A stretch of DNA of 14,594 nt from an uncultured Pseudomonadota bacterium (GTDB taxonomy: Bacteria > Pseudomonadota > Gammaproteobacteria > Burkholderiales > SG8-39), in assembly GCA_903895005.1 (NCBI GenBank), contig CAITSH010000417.1, positions 1-14,594 on the forward strand, read 5' to 3'. The notes below the pieces were generated by a model that did not search any database, was not told where the DNA came from, and saw only the letters and a list, made by a program, of their open reading frames with translations. This document shows, one piece after another, positions 1 through 7,382 of this stretch (its first letter is position 1; the number at the start of each line of letters is the position of its first letter). Position numbers and translations under genes: made by a program.

Positions 1-9
1 CCTTGGGCG

Positions 10-1035
10 CTAAGCCTGCGCCGGCGGCAGCTTTGCAATGAACTCGGCGAGGTGGGCCTTCCAATGCGCCGCGCGTAATGCGGTGTAATGCCCCATCGAT
101 TGCGGCCCGGCCGGGACCAGCACGTAGCGCGCTGCCGGCAGACGCTTGATCACCGGTTCGACCGAACCGAGTTCGGGCGGGTTGAGTTCGTCGTCGGCGA
201 AATTGATGGCAAGCAGCGGTGCCTTGATCTTGTCCAGCACGTCGGTCGGGTCGTAAGTGCCCGAGGCCTCCACTTGGTAGAGGCGGTTATTGGCGTCGCC
301 CTTGCGCGCGTTGGCGACGAATTTCTCGTACAAGGCATCGGCTGCTGCGCGCGTCGGCGCCTGCTCCTGTAAACGAACCACGCTTTGGACCATCAGTGTG
401 CCGAAGGGCGCGGTATAGCCATAGCGCGAGGGGTTGGTGGTGTAGTTGCCGCCGTTCCATTCCGGGTCGTTGCGAATGGCCTCGATGGAAATGCGCCGCT
501 GCAGCCAGTTGCGTCCGCTCATCGGTGCCGGCTGGCTGGCAATCGGCACCAGCGCATCCATGAATCTGGGGTAGAGGCCGGCAAACAGCCAGGTGAGCAT
601 GCCGCCCATGGATAGTCCGAGGATCATTCGCAGATGGGCCACTCCGAGGTGATCGGTAAGCAATTGGTGCTCGGCGCGGATGATGTCGCGAAAGCTGTAA
701 TGCGGAAAGGCCGCACGCAGCCCGTCGCTGGGTTTGCTCGAACCGCCAAAGCCAATGGCGTCGGGCATCACGATGTAGTACTCGTTTGCATCCAGCGGCT
801 GGCCGGGGCCAAACAACTCCCCGCCCAGTTCAGGTGACTGCCAATCCTTTGCTGATCCGGTGGTGTTATGCAGCAGCAGAACGGCGTTGCCGATGGCGCC
901 CGCGGCGTTGCGCTTGGGTTTGCCGAGTGTCAGGTAATGCATGCATAACTCGGGTAGTGTTTCTCCGCTGGCAAATGCAAAGTCGCGGATGAGGAAAACG
1001 CCTTCTTCTTGTTGCAGGGTGGTTCCTTGGGTCAT
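10..1035 (-). CDS. MetX-like alpha/beta hydrolase coupled to hutF
   Basis: A 341-residue cytosolic alpha/beta-hydrolase of the homoserine O-acetyltransferase (MetX)-like group. Visible parts are an oxyanion-side motif HNTTGSAKDW (about 56-65), MPDAIGFGGSS (90-100), a nucleophile elbow GLSMGG with Ser142, an acidic INFADDE with Asp281/282, and GHY with His316, giving a complete Ser-Asp-His triad. No signal peptide is seen. The frame stays open far upstream through hutF, but the start chosen is the ATG at 1035. It has AAGGA at 1048-1044 with 8-base spacing, and it overlaps the hutF stop as ATGA (1032-1035). The tight overlap implies co-expression with hutF, so a role in histidine or formylated/amide intermediate metabolism is plausible but is inference. 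Genuine homoserine acetyltransferase activity cannot be excluded. The family call is firm; the substrate is unknown. Confidence 0.85.
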   Translation of the reverse strand: MTQGTTLQQEEGVFLIRDFAFASGETLPELCMHYLTLGKPKRNAAGAIGNAVLLLHNTTGSAKDWQSPELGGELFGPGQPLDANEYYIVMPDAIGFGGSSKPSDGLRAAFPHYSFRDIIRAEHQLLTDHLGVAHLRMILGLSMGGMLTWLFAGLYPRFMDALVPIASQPAPMSGRNWLQRRISIEAIRNDPEWNGGNYTTNPSRYGYTAPFGTLMVQSVVRLQEQAPTRAAADALYEKFVANARKGDANNRLYQVEASGTYDPTDVLDKIKAPLLAINFADDELNPPELGSVEPVIKRLPAARYVLVPAGPQSMGHYTALRAAHWKAHLAEFIAKLPPAQA

Positions 1036-2393
1036 GCAAGCAATCCTTTTTGTACTTTGCGAAAACGTTCGGCGATGGCCGCCTCGTTGGGATGGTGGCC
1101 GTCGCGCACCTGCCAGGTGCCGCGAACCATGACGTGCCGTACCAGTCGTTCCGTGCCGCAAAAGAGCAGGGCATCGGTAATGCCGTCGCCGTGGCGGTCG
1201 GCAAGGTTGAGGTGGCCGCTGTCGAGCACGACGAGATTTGCCTGGCATCCGGGCGCGATTGCACCCGCGGGCTGTGCCAGTGCGGTAGCCCCTCCCCGCG
1301 CCGCCTCTTGCCAGAGGTTGCGTCCGACGGATGGCGCGGACTCCGATGCGGCGATATTGCGCCGTCGCAGCGCCAGCCTCTGCCCGTATTCGAGCCAGCG
1401 CAATTCTTCGACAGGCGACTGCGAAACGTGGCTGTCGCCGCCAACGGCGTATACACCTGATTTTTCCCGGTAGCGGAAAAACGGGAAGATGCCGTCGCCG
1501 AGGTTGCCTTCGGTGCTTGGGCAAAGCCCGACGGTCGCGCCGCTTGCGGCAAGGCGCTCAACCTCGGCGCTGGCGACGTGGGTCGCGTGCACCAGGCACC
1601 AGCGCGCATCAAGCGGCTGATGTTCGAGCAGCCACTGCACCGGGCGCAGGTCGCTCCAGGTGAGGCAGTCGTTGACCTCCTTTACCTGCTCGGCCACATG
1701 GATGTGAATCGGGGCGGTGGCGTCGATGGCATTCAGGCCGGCGATAAGGTCCTTGAGCATGGGGGGACTCACTGCGCGCAGGCTGTGTGGCGCCACCCCC
1801 AGGCGAACATCGGGATGGGCTTTGTGCAATGAATCGACCATGCGCAGGACATCTTCGGGCTGGGTGGCGAAGCGCCGTTGTGCCGGGCGCAGCGGCGTTT
1901 CGCCGAAGTCCGCGTAGGTGTAGAGGGCAGGCAGCAGGGTGAGCGCAATTCCGGATGCCTGCGCGGCACGAATGATCGCGAGGGCCATTTCGTTGCGGTT
2001 GCCGTAGGGTTTGCCGTCCGGAGCGTTGTGCAGGTAATGGAATTCGCCGATCGCGGTGTAACCGTTCTTGAGGTTCTCGACATGGAGCTGGGCGGCGATC
2101 GCCTCGACCTCGAGCGGGCCGAGGGTCTTCAAAAAGCCGTACATCACTTCGCGCCAGGTCCAGAAGCTGTCTTCGGGAGAGCCCATACGCTCGGCCAGTC
2201 CGGCCATCGCACGCTGGAAGGCGTGAGAATGCACATTGGTCATGCCCGGCAGCAGCGGCCCGCCGGCATCTTCGGCGTCGCCGCGCTTGCCGCTTCGCAC
2301 GGCTTGTATCGTGCCGGCTTCGTCGATATCGATCAGGACGTCGCGCTGCCAGCCTGCAGGGAGCAGCGCCTCTGGTGCAAAGAGTGTTTTCAT
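1032..2393 (-). CDS. hutF: Formimidoylglutamate deiminase HutF
   Basis: HutF hydrolyses N-formimidoyl-L-glutamate to N-formyl-L-glutamate and ammonia, the fourth step of the five-step histidine pathway. HutG then acts on the product. The 453-residue protein is an amidohydrolase-fold enzyme of normal family length. Visible metal-site motifs are NVHSH (His55, His57), HIHVAEQ (His232), LVHATH (His269) and GGDSHVS (Asp320). GNLGDGIFPF and an FRYREKSG stretch are typical of the HutF branch. The start chosen is the ATG at 2393, giving MKTLFAPEALLP. An in-frame TTG further upstream would add an unsupported 16-residue tail. No Shine-Dalgarno sequence precedes 2393. Instead, a 12-codon leader ORF with a good ribosome site ends on this ATG (ATGA overlap), suggesting translational coupling. 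The gene is followed by an overlapping MetX-like hydrolase and is divergent from hutI. Confidence 0.95.
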   Translation of the reverse strand: MKTLFAPEALLPAGWQRDVLIDIDEAGTIQAVRSGKRGDAEDAGGPLLPGMTNVHSHAFQRAMAGLAERMGSPEDSFWTWREVMYGFLKTLGPLEVEAIAAQLHVENLKNGYTAIGEFHYLHNAPDGKPYGNRNEMALAIIRAAQASGIALTLLPALYTYADFGETPLRPAQRRFATQPEDVLRMVDSLHKAHPDVRLGVAPHSLRAVSPPMLKDLIAGLNAIDATAPIHIHVAEQVKEVNDCLTWSDLRPVQWLLEHQPLDARWCLVHATHVASAEVERLAASGATVGLCPSTEGNLGDGIFPFFRYREKSGVYAVGGDSHVSQSPVEELRWLEYGQRLALRRRNIAASESAPSVGRNLWQEAARGGATALAQPAGAIAPGCQANLVVLDSGHLNLADRHGDGITDALLFCGTERLVRHVMVRGTWQVRDGHHPNEAAIAERFRKVQKGLLA

Positions 2394-2428
2394 TTGTCGA
2401 TATGATACCCACAGTTGCCGGAGTTCAT
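2390..2428 (-). CDS. Putative 12-codon leader peptide of hutF
   Basis: A short ORF reading MNSGNCGYHIDK. Its ATG lies at 2428-2426 behind GAGGAG (2439-2434), five bases away, a much better ribosome site than anything near hutF. Its TGA (2392-2390) overlaps the hutF ATG (2393-2391) as ATGA, the usual geometry for translational coupling. It has only one His codon, so it is not a classical histidine-rich attenuator. Its start region can fold into alternative hairpins (see 2413-2437). The ORF is seen directly; its translation is inferred. A transcript starting just after the nearby -10-like box would lose the ribosome site, so the idea needs a promoter further upstream. Confidence 0.45.
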   Translation of the reverse strand: MNSGNCGYHIDK

Positions 2429-2437
2429 CGCAACTCC
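2413..2437 (-). promoter_or_regulatory. Mutually exclusive hairpins over the hutF leader start
   Basis: Two perfect 6-bp inverted repeats share bases. GGAGTT (2420-2425) pairs with AACTCC (2432-2437). AGTTGC (2413-2418) pairs with GCAACT (2430-2435). In the minus-strand transcript the first stem buries most of the leader Shine-Dalgarno and leaves the leader AUG in a 6-base loop. The second stem uses a shifted partner, so only one can form at a time. This could gate ribosome entry, or the repeats could be a DNA operator. There is no direct evidence of function. Confidence 0.4.
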
Positions 2438-2439
2438 TC

Positions 2440-2448
2440 AATATAATA
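2440..2448. promoter_or_regulatory. Overlapping divergent -10-like boxes, hutI and hutF
   Basis: The plus strand carries a consensus TATAAT at 2442-2447 facing hutI. The minus strand reads TATTATATT across the same bases facing hutF. This AT-rich pocket stands out in GC-rich surroundings. No good -35 box is found at 16-18 bp on either side (best minus candidate TTACTT, 2467-2462). If real, these promoters are probably activator-dependent or weak. Confidence 0.4.
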
Positions 2449-2471
2449 TCGGTTGAAAATCAAGTAACTTT

Positions 2472-2499
2472 AGCTGGGCCGCAAGCTTGCGAACCAGCT
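2472..2499. promoter_or_regulatory. 28-bp near-perfect palindrome, candidate operator
   Basis: A 12-bp perfect palindrome, CGCAAGCTTGCG (2480-2491), is flanked symmetrically by AGCTGG (2472-2477) and CCAGCT (2494-2499) about the same centre (2485/2486). Only two base pairs per arm mismatch (GC 2478-2479 against AA 2492-2493). It lies 20 bp before the hutI ATG, downstream of the plus-strand TATAAT and just upstream of the candidate hutF -35. That is a natural position for a dimeric regulator controlling both genes, or for a hairpin in the hutI 5' UTR. The regulator is not identified. Confidence 0.5.
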
Positions 2500-2519
2500 G
2501 GGAAGACAGGTAGGACACG

Positions 2520-3743
2520 ATGTGGGACGCACTTTGGATCAACGCCCGGCTCGTTACCATGCGCGCCGGGCGTTACAACAGCATCGACCGCGGCGCCATC
2601 GCAGCTGAGGCGGGGCGTATTGCTTGGCTGGGCGCGCGATCCGAACTGCCCGGTGAGCCCGCAACGCTGGCGCGCGGGGTGCACGACCTGCGCGGTGCGA
2701 TGCTGACCCCGGGACTGATCGATTGTCATACGCACCTGGTGTTCGCCGGTGATCGCGCACGTGAGTTTGAGTTGCGGCTGCAGGGCGCAAGCTACGAAGA
2801 CATTGCGCGCGCAGGCGGCGGCATTGTGTCGACCGTCGAAGCGACGCGCGACGCGTCTGACACCGAATTGGTGACGGGCGCCGCGCGGCGTCTGCGCCGG
2901 TTGCTACAAGAGGGCGTGACGACCGTTGAAATCAAATCCGGCTACGGCCTCGATACGCGCACCGAGGTCAAAATGTTGCGGGTCGCGGGCCTGTTGGGCG
3001 GGGCGGCGCCGGTGACGGTCAGGAAGACCTTTCTTGGCGCCCACGCATTGCCGCCGGAGTTCAAGGGCCGTGCCGATGATTACATCGCCTTGGTATGCGC
3101 GGAAATGCTACCTGCCGCCGCCGAAGCCGGACTGGTCGATGCGGTGGACGCATTTTGTGAAGGCATTGCGTTCTCGCCGAAGCAGACTGCGTGTGTTTTC
3201 GACAAGGCCTCGGAATTGGGCTTGCGCGTGAAACTGCACGCCGACCAGCTTTCGGATCTTGGCGGTGCCGCACTCGCCGGTCGCTACAAGGCCTTGTCTG
3301 CGGACCATCTCGAATACACCGGGGAAGCGGGCGTTCGCGCGCTCGCCGAGGCGGGCACTGCGGCGGTGTTGTTGCCGGGTGCGTTTTATTTTTTACGCGA
3401 AACGCGATTGCCGCCGGTGCAGTTGTTGCGCGACCATGCGGTGCCGATCGCCATTGCCACAGATTGCAATCCGGGGTCCTCGCCGCTGACCTCGATGTTG
3501 CTTGCGCTCAACATGGCCTGCACGCTATTCCGTATGAAGCCCGAGGAGGCACTGGCCGGGGCCACCTGTCATGCGGCGCAGGCGCTGGGTATGGCGTCGA
3601 GCCATGGCAGCCTGGAACCGGGGAAGGCGGCGGACTTCGCCATATGGGACGCTGCAGCTCCTGCCGAACTGGCTTATGCGATGGGCGCCAATCCGTGCGT
3701 CGGTTCGGTCAAGGCAGGCGTGCCCTGGATGTTCCAAAACTGA
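2520..3743 (+). CDS. hutI: Imidazolonepropionase HutI
   Basis: HutI hydrolyses 4-imidazolone-5-propanoate to N-formimidoyl-L-glutamate, the third step of histidine degradation, linking HutU to HutF. The 407-residue amidohydrolase has [10 protein letters not shown] (His70, His72), EIKSGYGLD (about 137-145), [13 protein letters not shown] (His240), SADHLEYT (His263) and [10 protein letters not shown] (Asp315), matching the family signature and usual length. The ATG at 2520 follows AGGTAGGA with about 4 bases of spacing. The gene is divergent from hutF, with a structured 5' region. Its last 35 bp overlap the end of the convergent hutG, so no terminator separates the two. It is transcribed opposite to every other hut enzyme gene in the window, so it probably has its own promoter. 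Confidence 0.96.
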   Translation: MWDALWINARLVTMRAGRYNSIDRGAIAAEAGRIAWLGARSELPGEPATLARGVHDLRGAMLTPGLIDCHTHLVFAGDRAREFELRLQGASYEDIARAGGGIVSTVEATRDASDTELVTGAARRLRRLLQEGVTTVEIKSGYGLDTRTEVKMLRVAGLLGGAAPVTVRKTFLGAHALPPEFKGRADDYIALVCAEMLPAAAEAGLVDAVDAFCEGIAFSPKQTACVFDKASELGLRVKLHADQLSDLGGAALAGRYKALSADHLEYTGEAGVRALAEAGTAAVLLPGAFYFLRETRLPPVQLLRDHAVPIAIATDCNPGSSPLTSMLLALNMACTLFRMKPEEALAGATCHAAQALGMASSHGSLEPGKAADFAIWDAAAPAELAYAMGANPCVGSVKAGVPWMFQN

Positions 3744-4515
3744 GCATGCAATCGAGCATGTGTCGGAGCTTCGGCCGGATTCCCTCGGCAAGATCTGCGC
3801 GATACCGGTAGGGTGGGGGCTCGTCCATGTACGCGGCCCAGGATAACTCCAACTGAACGGCGTGTACGTTTGCGGCAGGGTCGCCATAGCGCCGGGTGAT
3901 ATGCCCGCCCTTGAAGCGCCCGTTAAGTACTGCGCTGTGGCTTTTGTCGCGCTGCGCGATGTCGAGCAAGGCTTCGCCCAGCCCCGCGCCGCAGGCGCTG
4001 CCGTTGGCGGTCCCAAGATTGATATCGGTCAGCTTGCCGACGAAAAATCGCGGCAGTTGCGATGCGATGGAATGCGCGTCCCAGAGCAGTGCCACTCCGT
4101 GTTGAGCTTTGATACGGTCGAGTTCGGACGCAAGCTTGGTGTGATAGGGCTGCCAGTGCCGTTCTTTGCGCAGCGCGATTTCGTCCGCGTCGGGTTCTTT
4201 TCCCGCCATGTAAATCGCTTCCTTGGCGAAGGTGTCAAGCGGAATCAGGCCCGTCGTGTCCTGGCCCGGGTACAGGTTGGCATCATCCTCGGGGCGGTTA
4301 AGGTCGATTACGTAGCGCGAGTGGGTGGCCTCAAGGATCGAAACGCCTAGGCTCGCGGCAAACTCGTAAAGTTGCGGCAGGTGCCAGTCGGTGTCGGGAA
4401 CGGACAGCGCCGCAGGGGTCATGCGGGCGGCAAGTTCGGGGGGGATATACGTGCCGCAATGGGGTATGGAGAGCAGAAGCGGGGCGCTGCCTTGATGGAA
4501 TCGATAGGCGGCCAT
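3709..4515 (-). CDS. hutG: N-formylglutamate deformylase HutG
   Basis: HutG hydrolyses N-formyl-L-glutamate to glutamate and formate, the last step of the HutF-dependent route. The 268-residue protein has SIPHCG (His19), PDTDWH (40-45), YVIDLNRP (68-75), LLWDAHSI (143-150), [11 protein letters not shown] (201-211) and [12 protein letters not shown] (221-232), all typical of the N-formylglutamate amidohydrolase family. The ATG at 4515 gives MAAYRFHQG. The upstream in-frame extension to 4590 lies inside hutU and is rejected. Only one base separates the hutU TGA from this ATG and no clear ribosome site is seen, so translation is probably coupled to hutU. Its 3' end overlaps the convergent hutI by 35 bp. 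Confidence 0.95.
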   Translation of the reverse strand: MAAYRFHQGSAPLLLSIPHCGTYIPPELAARMTPAALSVPDTDWHLPQLYEFAASLGVSILEATHSRYVIDLNRPEDDANLYPGQDTTGLIPLDTFAKEAIYMAGKEPDADEIALRKERHWQPYHTKLASELDRIKAQHGVALLWDAHSIASQLPRFFVGKLTDINLGTANGSACGAGLGEALLDIAQRDKSHSAVLNGRFKGGHITRRYGDPAANVHAVQLELSWAAYMDEPPPYRYRADLAEGIRPKLRHMLDCMLSFGTSRARLP

Positions 4516-4516
4516 G

Positions 4517-6181
4517 TCAGCGCAGCATTGGCAGGTTGAGATCGTGTTCGCGCGCGCAATCACGTGCGATGTCGTAGCCGGCGTCGGCATGGCGCATCAC
4601 GCCGGTGGCCGGATCATTCCACAGCACCCGTTCAATGCGCCGTGCCGCATCTGTGCTGCCGTCGCAGACGATGACCATGCCCGAATGTTGCGAGTAGCCC
4701 ATGCCGACGCCGCCGCCGTGGTGAAACGACACCCACGTCGCCCCCGACGCGGTGTTGAGCATCAGGTTGAGCAAAGGCCAGTCGGAAACGGCATCCGAGC
4801 CATCGAGCATGGACTCGGTTTCGCGGTTGGGACTGGCGACCGAGCCCGAATCCAGATGGTCGCGCCCGATGACGATTGGGGCTTTGAGTTCGCCGCGCGC
4901 GACCATGGCATTGAAGGCGAGGCCGGCTTTGTGCCGCTGGCCCAGGCCGATCCAGCAAATGCGTGCCGGCAGGCCCTGGAAGGCGATACGCGACTTGGCC
5001 ATGTCCAGCCAGTTGTGCAGGTGCGGGTCCTCGGGGAACAGCTCTTTCATTTTTGCATCGGTCTTGTAGATGTCCTCCGGGTCGCCCGATAGCGCGACCC
5101 AGCGGAAGGGGCCTATGCCGCGACAGAAAAGCGGCCGGATGTAGGCGGGTACAAAACCGGGAAAGTCGAAGGCGTTCTCGACCCCGGTGTTCTTAGCCTC
5201 CTGGCGGATGTTGTTGCCGTAGTCGACGCAGGGGATGCCGCGGTTCTTGAATTCGAGCATGGCCAGCACATGGCGGGCAATGCTCGCTTCGGCCGCATCG
5301 GCAACGCCGCGCGGATTGCTCTTGCGTTCGGCCTCCCAGCGATCGACGCTCCAGCCATCGGGCAGGTAGCCGTTGGCCGGATCGTGTGCCGAGGTCTGGT
5401 CGGTGACCAGGTGCGGCATCACACCGCGCTTGAGGATTTGCGGCAGCACGCTGGCGGCATTGCCAAGCAATCCGATCGAAACCGGCTTGTTACTGCGCGC
5501 CGCCTCGTCCAGCATGGCCAGCGCCTCATTGAGGTCTTTTGCCTGCTTGTCGAGGTAACGCGTCTTCAGCCGCATTTCAATGCGCGATTGCTGGCATTCG
5601 ATGGCAAGCATCGACGCCCCCGCCATGGTGGCCGCGAGTGGCTGCGCGCCACCCATGCCGCCAAGGCCCGCGGTGAGTATCCATTTTCCCGACCAGTCGC
5701 CGCCGTAGTGCTGGCGGCCGGCCTCGGCGAAGGTTTCGTAGGTGCCCTGCACGATGCCCTGGCTGCCAATGTAAATCCAGGAACCTGCGGTCATCTGGCC
5801 GTACATTATCAGGCCTTTTTTATCGAGCTCGCTGAAGTGCTCCCAGTTGGCCCAATGGGGCACCAGGTTCGAGTTGGCGATCAGGACGCGCGGCGCTTCG
5901 GTGTGGGTGCGGAATACGCCGACTGGCTTGCCCGATTGGATCAGCAGGGATTCGTCGTCCTTGAGGGTGGTAAGCGAATCAATGATGCGCTCGAAACAGT
6001 CCCAATTGCGCGCGGCGCGGCCGATGCCGCCATAGACGACCAAGTCTTCGGGCCGCTCGGCCACCTCCGGGTCGAGGTTGTTCATCAGCATGCGTAGCGG
6101 TGCCTCGGTCATCCAGGAACGGGCGGAAAGCAGGCTTCCGCGCGCGGCGCGGACGGTACGGGGGAGGGAGGGCGTTGACAT
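4517..6181 (-). CDS. hutU: Urocanate hydratase HutU
   Basis: HutU (urocanase) converts urocanate to 4-imidazolone-5-propanoate using tightly bound NAD+ as electrophile. The 554-residue protein is of normal length. The N-terminal [20 protein letters not shown] (19-38), [20 protein letters not shown] (127-146) and the dinucleotide-binding [14 protein letters not shown] (170-183) are hallmark stretches. [17 protein letters not shown] holds Cys409, which matches the conserved urocanase cysteine. [20 protein letters not shown] (439-458) is also characteristic. The start is set at the ATG 6181 because it aligns with the family N-terminus; a GTG at 6241 would add 20 unsupported residues. No obvious Shine-Dalgarno precedes 6181, which is odd for the first gene of a unit. 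hutG follows after one base. hutU is divergent from the ABC binding-protein gene. Confidence 0.96.
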   Translation of the reverse strand: MSTPSLPRTVRAARGSLLSARSWMTEAPLRMLMNNLDPEVAERPEDLVVYGGIGRAARNWDCFERIIDSLTTLKDDESLLIQSGKPVGVFRTHTEAPRVLIANSNLVPHWANWEHFSELDKKGLIMYGQMTAGSWIYIGSQGIVQGTYETFAEAGRQHYGGDWSGKWILTAGLGGMGGAQPLAATMAGASMLAIECQQSRIEMRLKTRYLDKQAKDLNEALAMLDEAARSNKPVSIGLLGNAASVLPQILKRGVMPHLVTDQTSAHDPANGYLPDGWSVDRWEAERKSNPRGVADAAEASIARHVLAMLEFKNRGIPCVDYGNNIRQEAKNTGVENAFDFPGFVPAYIRPLFCRGIGPFRWVALSGDPEDIYKTDAKMKELFPEDPHLHNWLDMAKSRIAFQGLPARICWIGLGQRHKAGLAFNAMVARGELKAPIVIGRDHLDSGSVASPNRETESMLDGSDAVSDWPLLNLMLNTASGATWVSFHHGGGVGMGYSQHSGMVIVCDGSTDAARRIERVLWNDPATGVMRHADAGYDIARDCAREHDLNLPMLR

Positions 6182-6210
6182 CGGGATCCGGAAGAGTCGG
6201 GTACGAGGGG

Positions 6211-6318
6211 GTATGGTAAACCGGCGGGCCGCAGTTCGCACACGTGCCGGCGGTTTTTCCTAGGATTCTGGTGTTCATATGCGTGTCCTTATTGCACCGC
6301 ACCGAAATCTCACCATAC
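6211..6318. repeat. Inverted heptamers flanking the hutU-transporter promoter region
   Basis: GTATGGT (6211-6217) and its complement ACCATAC (6312-6318) sit about 30 bp before hutU and about 36 bp before the binding-protein gene respectively. The second overlaps the candidate -10 box. The symmetric placement hints at paired half-sites for a shared regulator, but seven bases each is weak evidence. Confidence 0.2.
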
Positions 6319-6321
6319 AAT
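6292..6321 (+). promoter_or_regulatory. Candidate sigma-70 promoter for the ABC transporter
   Basis: TTGCAC (6292-6297) and TACAAT (6316-6321) are separated by 18 bp. The -10 matches the consensus at five of six positions, the -35 at only three. The predicted start near 6328 would leave a short 5' UTR of about 26 bases containing AAGGGAG. Confidence 0.45.
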
Positions 6322-6353
6322 GGGTTTCAGTCAAAAAACTAAGGGAGCGTTGC

Positions 6354-7316
6354 ATGAACAAGTCAATTTTTTCCGGTGTCGCAGGCGTGCTTGCGGCTTG
6401 GGCGTTGTTGGCACCTGGAATTGCCGCGGCCCAGGATCTGCCCAAGGTTACGATTGCCATTAGCGGCTGGACCGGGTTTGCGCCGCTTTCGCTTGCGGAA
6501 AAGGCCGGTATTTTCAAGAAAAACGGCGTTGATGTGACGATCAAGTTCATTCCGCAAAAGGACCGCCACCTCGCGGTTGCTTCTGGCGACGTGCAGTGCG
6601 CTGCGACCACTGTTGAGACCTATGTGAGCTGGGCGGCTGCGGGCGTTCCGCTGGTGCAAGTTGTGCAACTGGACAAGTCCTGCGGTGCAGACGGCCTCGC
6701 CGCACGCGCCAGCATCGGCAAGATCAGCGACCTGAAAGGCAAGTCGGTCGGCGTTGACGCCCCGGGTACGGCGTCGTACTTCGGCCTCGCCTGGATTCTG
6801 ATGAAGAACGGCATGACCCTGAAGGATGTCAATCTAGTGACCCTTTCGCCCCAGGCCGCAGCGACTGCTTTTGTCGCCGGTCAGAATGATGCGGCGATGA
6901 CCTATGAGCCCTACCTGTCGACGGTGCGCGATAACCCCGCCTCCGGCAAGATCATCGCCACTACGCTGGATTATCCGATGGTGATGGATACCTTTGGCTG
7001 CGCACCGAAGTTCGTCAAGGAGAACGCCAAACTTGTGCAGATCATGGTCAACAGCTATTTCGAGGCGGTCGACATGATCAAGAACCAGCCCGACAAGTCC
7101 TTCGAGATCATGGGCAGCGTGGTCAAGCAGTCCGGTGAGCAGTTCAAGAAGTCACAGGCCTATTTGCGCTGGCAGGACAAGGTTTCCAACCAGAAATTCT
7201 TCGCCGGGGAGATCCAGGCGTTCATGAAAGATTCGGCGCAGGTACTGCTTGCGGCGGGCGTGATCAAGCAGGTGCCGGATATGGCGCCGCTGGTCGACGC
7301 GAGCTTTATCAAATAA
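6354..7316 (+). CDS. ABC transporter substrate-binding protein, NitT/TauT type
   Basis: A 320-residue periplasmic ligand receptor of an ABC importer in the SsuA/TauA/NMT1-like superfamily. The start is the ATG at 6354, behind AAGGGAG (6341-6347); the 25 in-frame residues upstream lack signal-peptide character. The N-terminus MNKSIFSGVAGVLAAWALLA is a Sec signal peptide with probable cleavage after PGIAAA (about residue 26). The mature part starts with VTIAISGWTGFAPLSLAEKAGIFKKNG, the usual first lobe of this family, followed by KSVGVDAPGTASYFGLAWIL and an AAATAFVAGQNDAAMTYEP-type hinge segment. It is divergent from hutU and heads a three-gene importer operon. The ligand cannot be read from sequence. 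The hut context suggests histidine, urocanate or a related compound (inference); sulfonates or pyrimidine precursors are other substrates known in the superfamily. Confidence 0.88.
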   Translation: MNKSIFSGVAGVLAAWALLAPGIAAAQDLPKVTIAISGWTGFAPLSLAEKAGIFKKNGVDVTIKFIPQKDRHLAVASGDVQCAATTVETYVSWAAAGVPLVQVVQLDKSCGADGLAARASIGKISDLKGKSVGVDAPGTASYFGLAWILMKNGMTLKDVNLVTLSPQAAATAFVAGQNDAAMTYEPYLSTVRDNPASGKIIATTLDYPMVMDTFGCAPKFVKENAKLVQIMVNSYFEAVDMIKNQPDKSFEIMGSVVKQSGEQFKKSQAYLRWQDKVSNQKFFAGEIQAFMKDSAQVLLAAGVIKQVPDMAPLVDASFIK

Positions 7317-7333
7317 GCAGGATCCCGGCGGGG

Positions 7334-7356
7334 AAGGGGGCGCAAGCCCTCTTTTT
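7334..7356 (+). terminator. Stem-loop with T-run between binding-protein and permease genes
   Basis: An 8-bp stem, AAGGGGGC (7334-7341) with GCCCTCTT (7346-7353), contains one G-T wobble and closes a GCAA tetraloop. A T-run (7352-7356) overlaps its end. It starts 18 bases after the binding-protein stop and 49 bases before the permease ATG. It has the shape of an intrinsic terminator. Inside an operon it more likely acts as a partial terminator or 3' mRNA stabiliser, raising receptor levels above the membrane components. Confidence 0.6.
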
Positions 7357-7382
7357 CATTGCGGATCCCTGGAAAACCGGAC

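Noticed and set aside
1036..1524. Open frame extending the MetX-like hydrolase N-terminus by 163 residues
   Set aside because: It lies wholly inside hutF in another frame, is Arg-rich, and the ATG at 1035 has a proper ribosome site and family-like N-terminus.
3742..3760. Direct repeat of GAGCATG at the hutI-hutG convergent junction
   Set aside because: Two copies of seven bases inside the hutG coding end, with no array or mobile-element context.
6218..6258. AAACCG/CGGTTT inverted repeat followed by a T-run before the transporter promoter
   Set aside because: The stem is only six bases with a long loop, and a terminator here would act on transcription antisense to hutU; no clear purpose.
5979..6320. 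Minus-strand frame through the hutU promoter region with CANCGPP and Pro-rich stretch
   Set aside because: It overlaps about 200 bp of hutU in another frame and contains no full metal-binding motif; low-complexity Pro/Arg sequence suggests chance.
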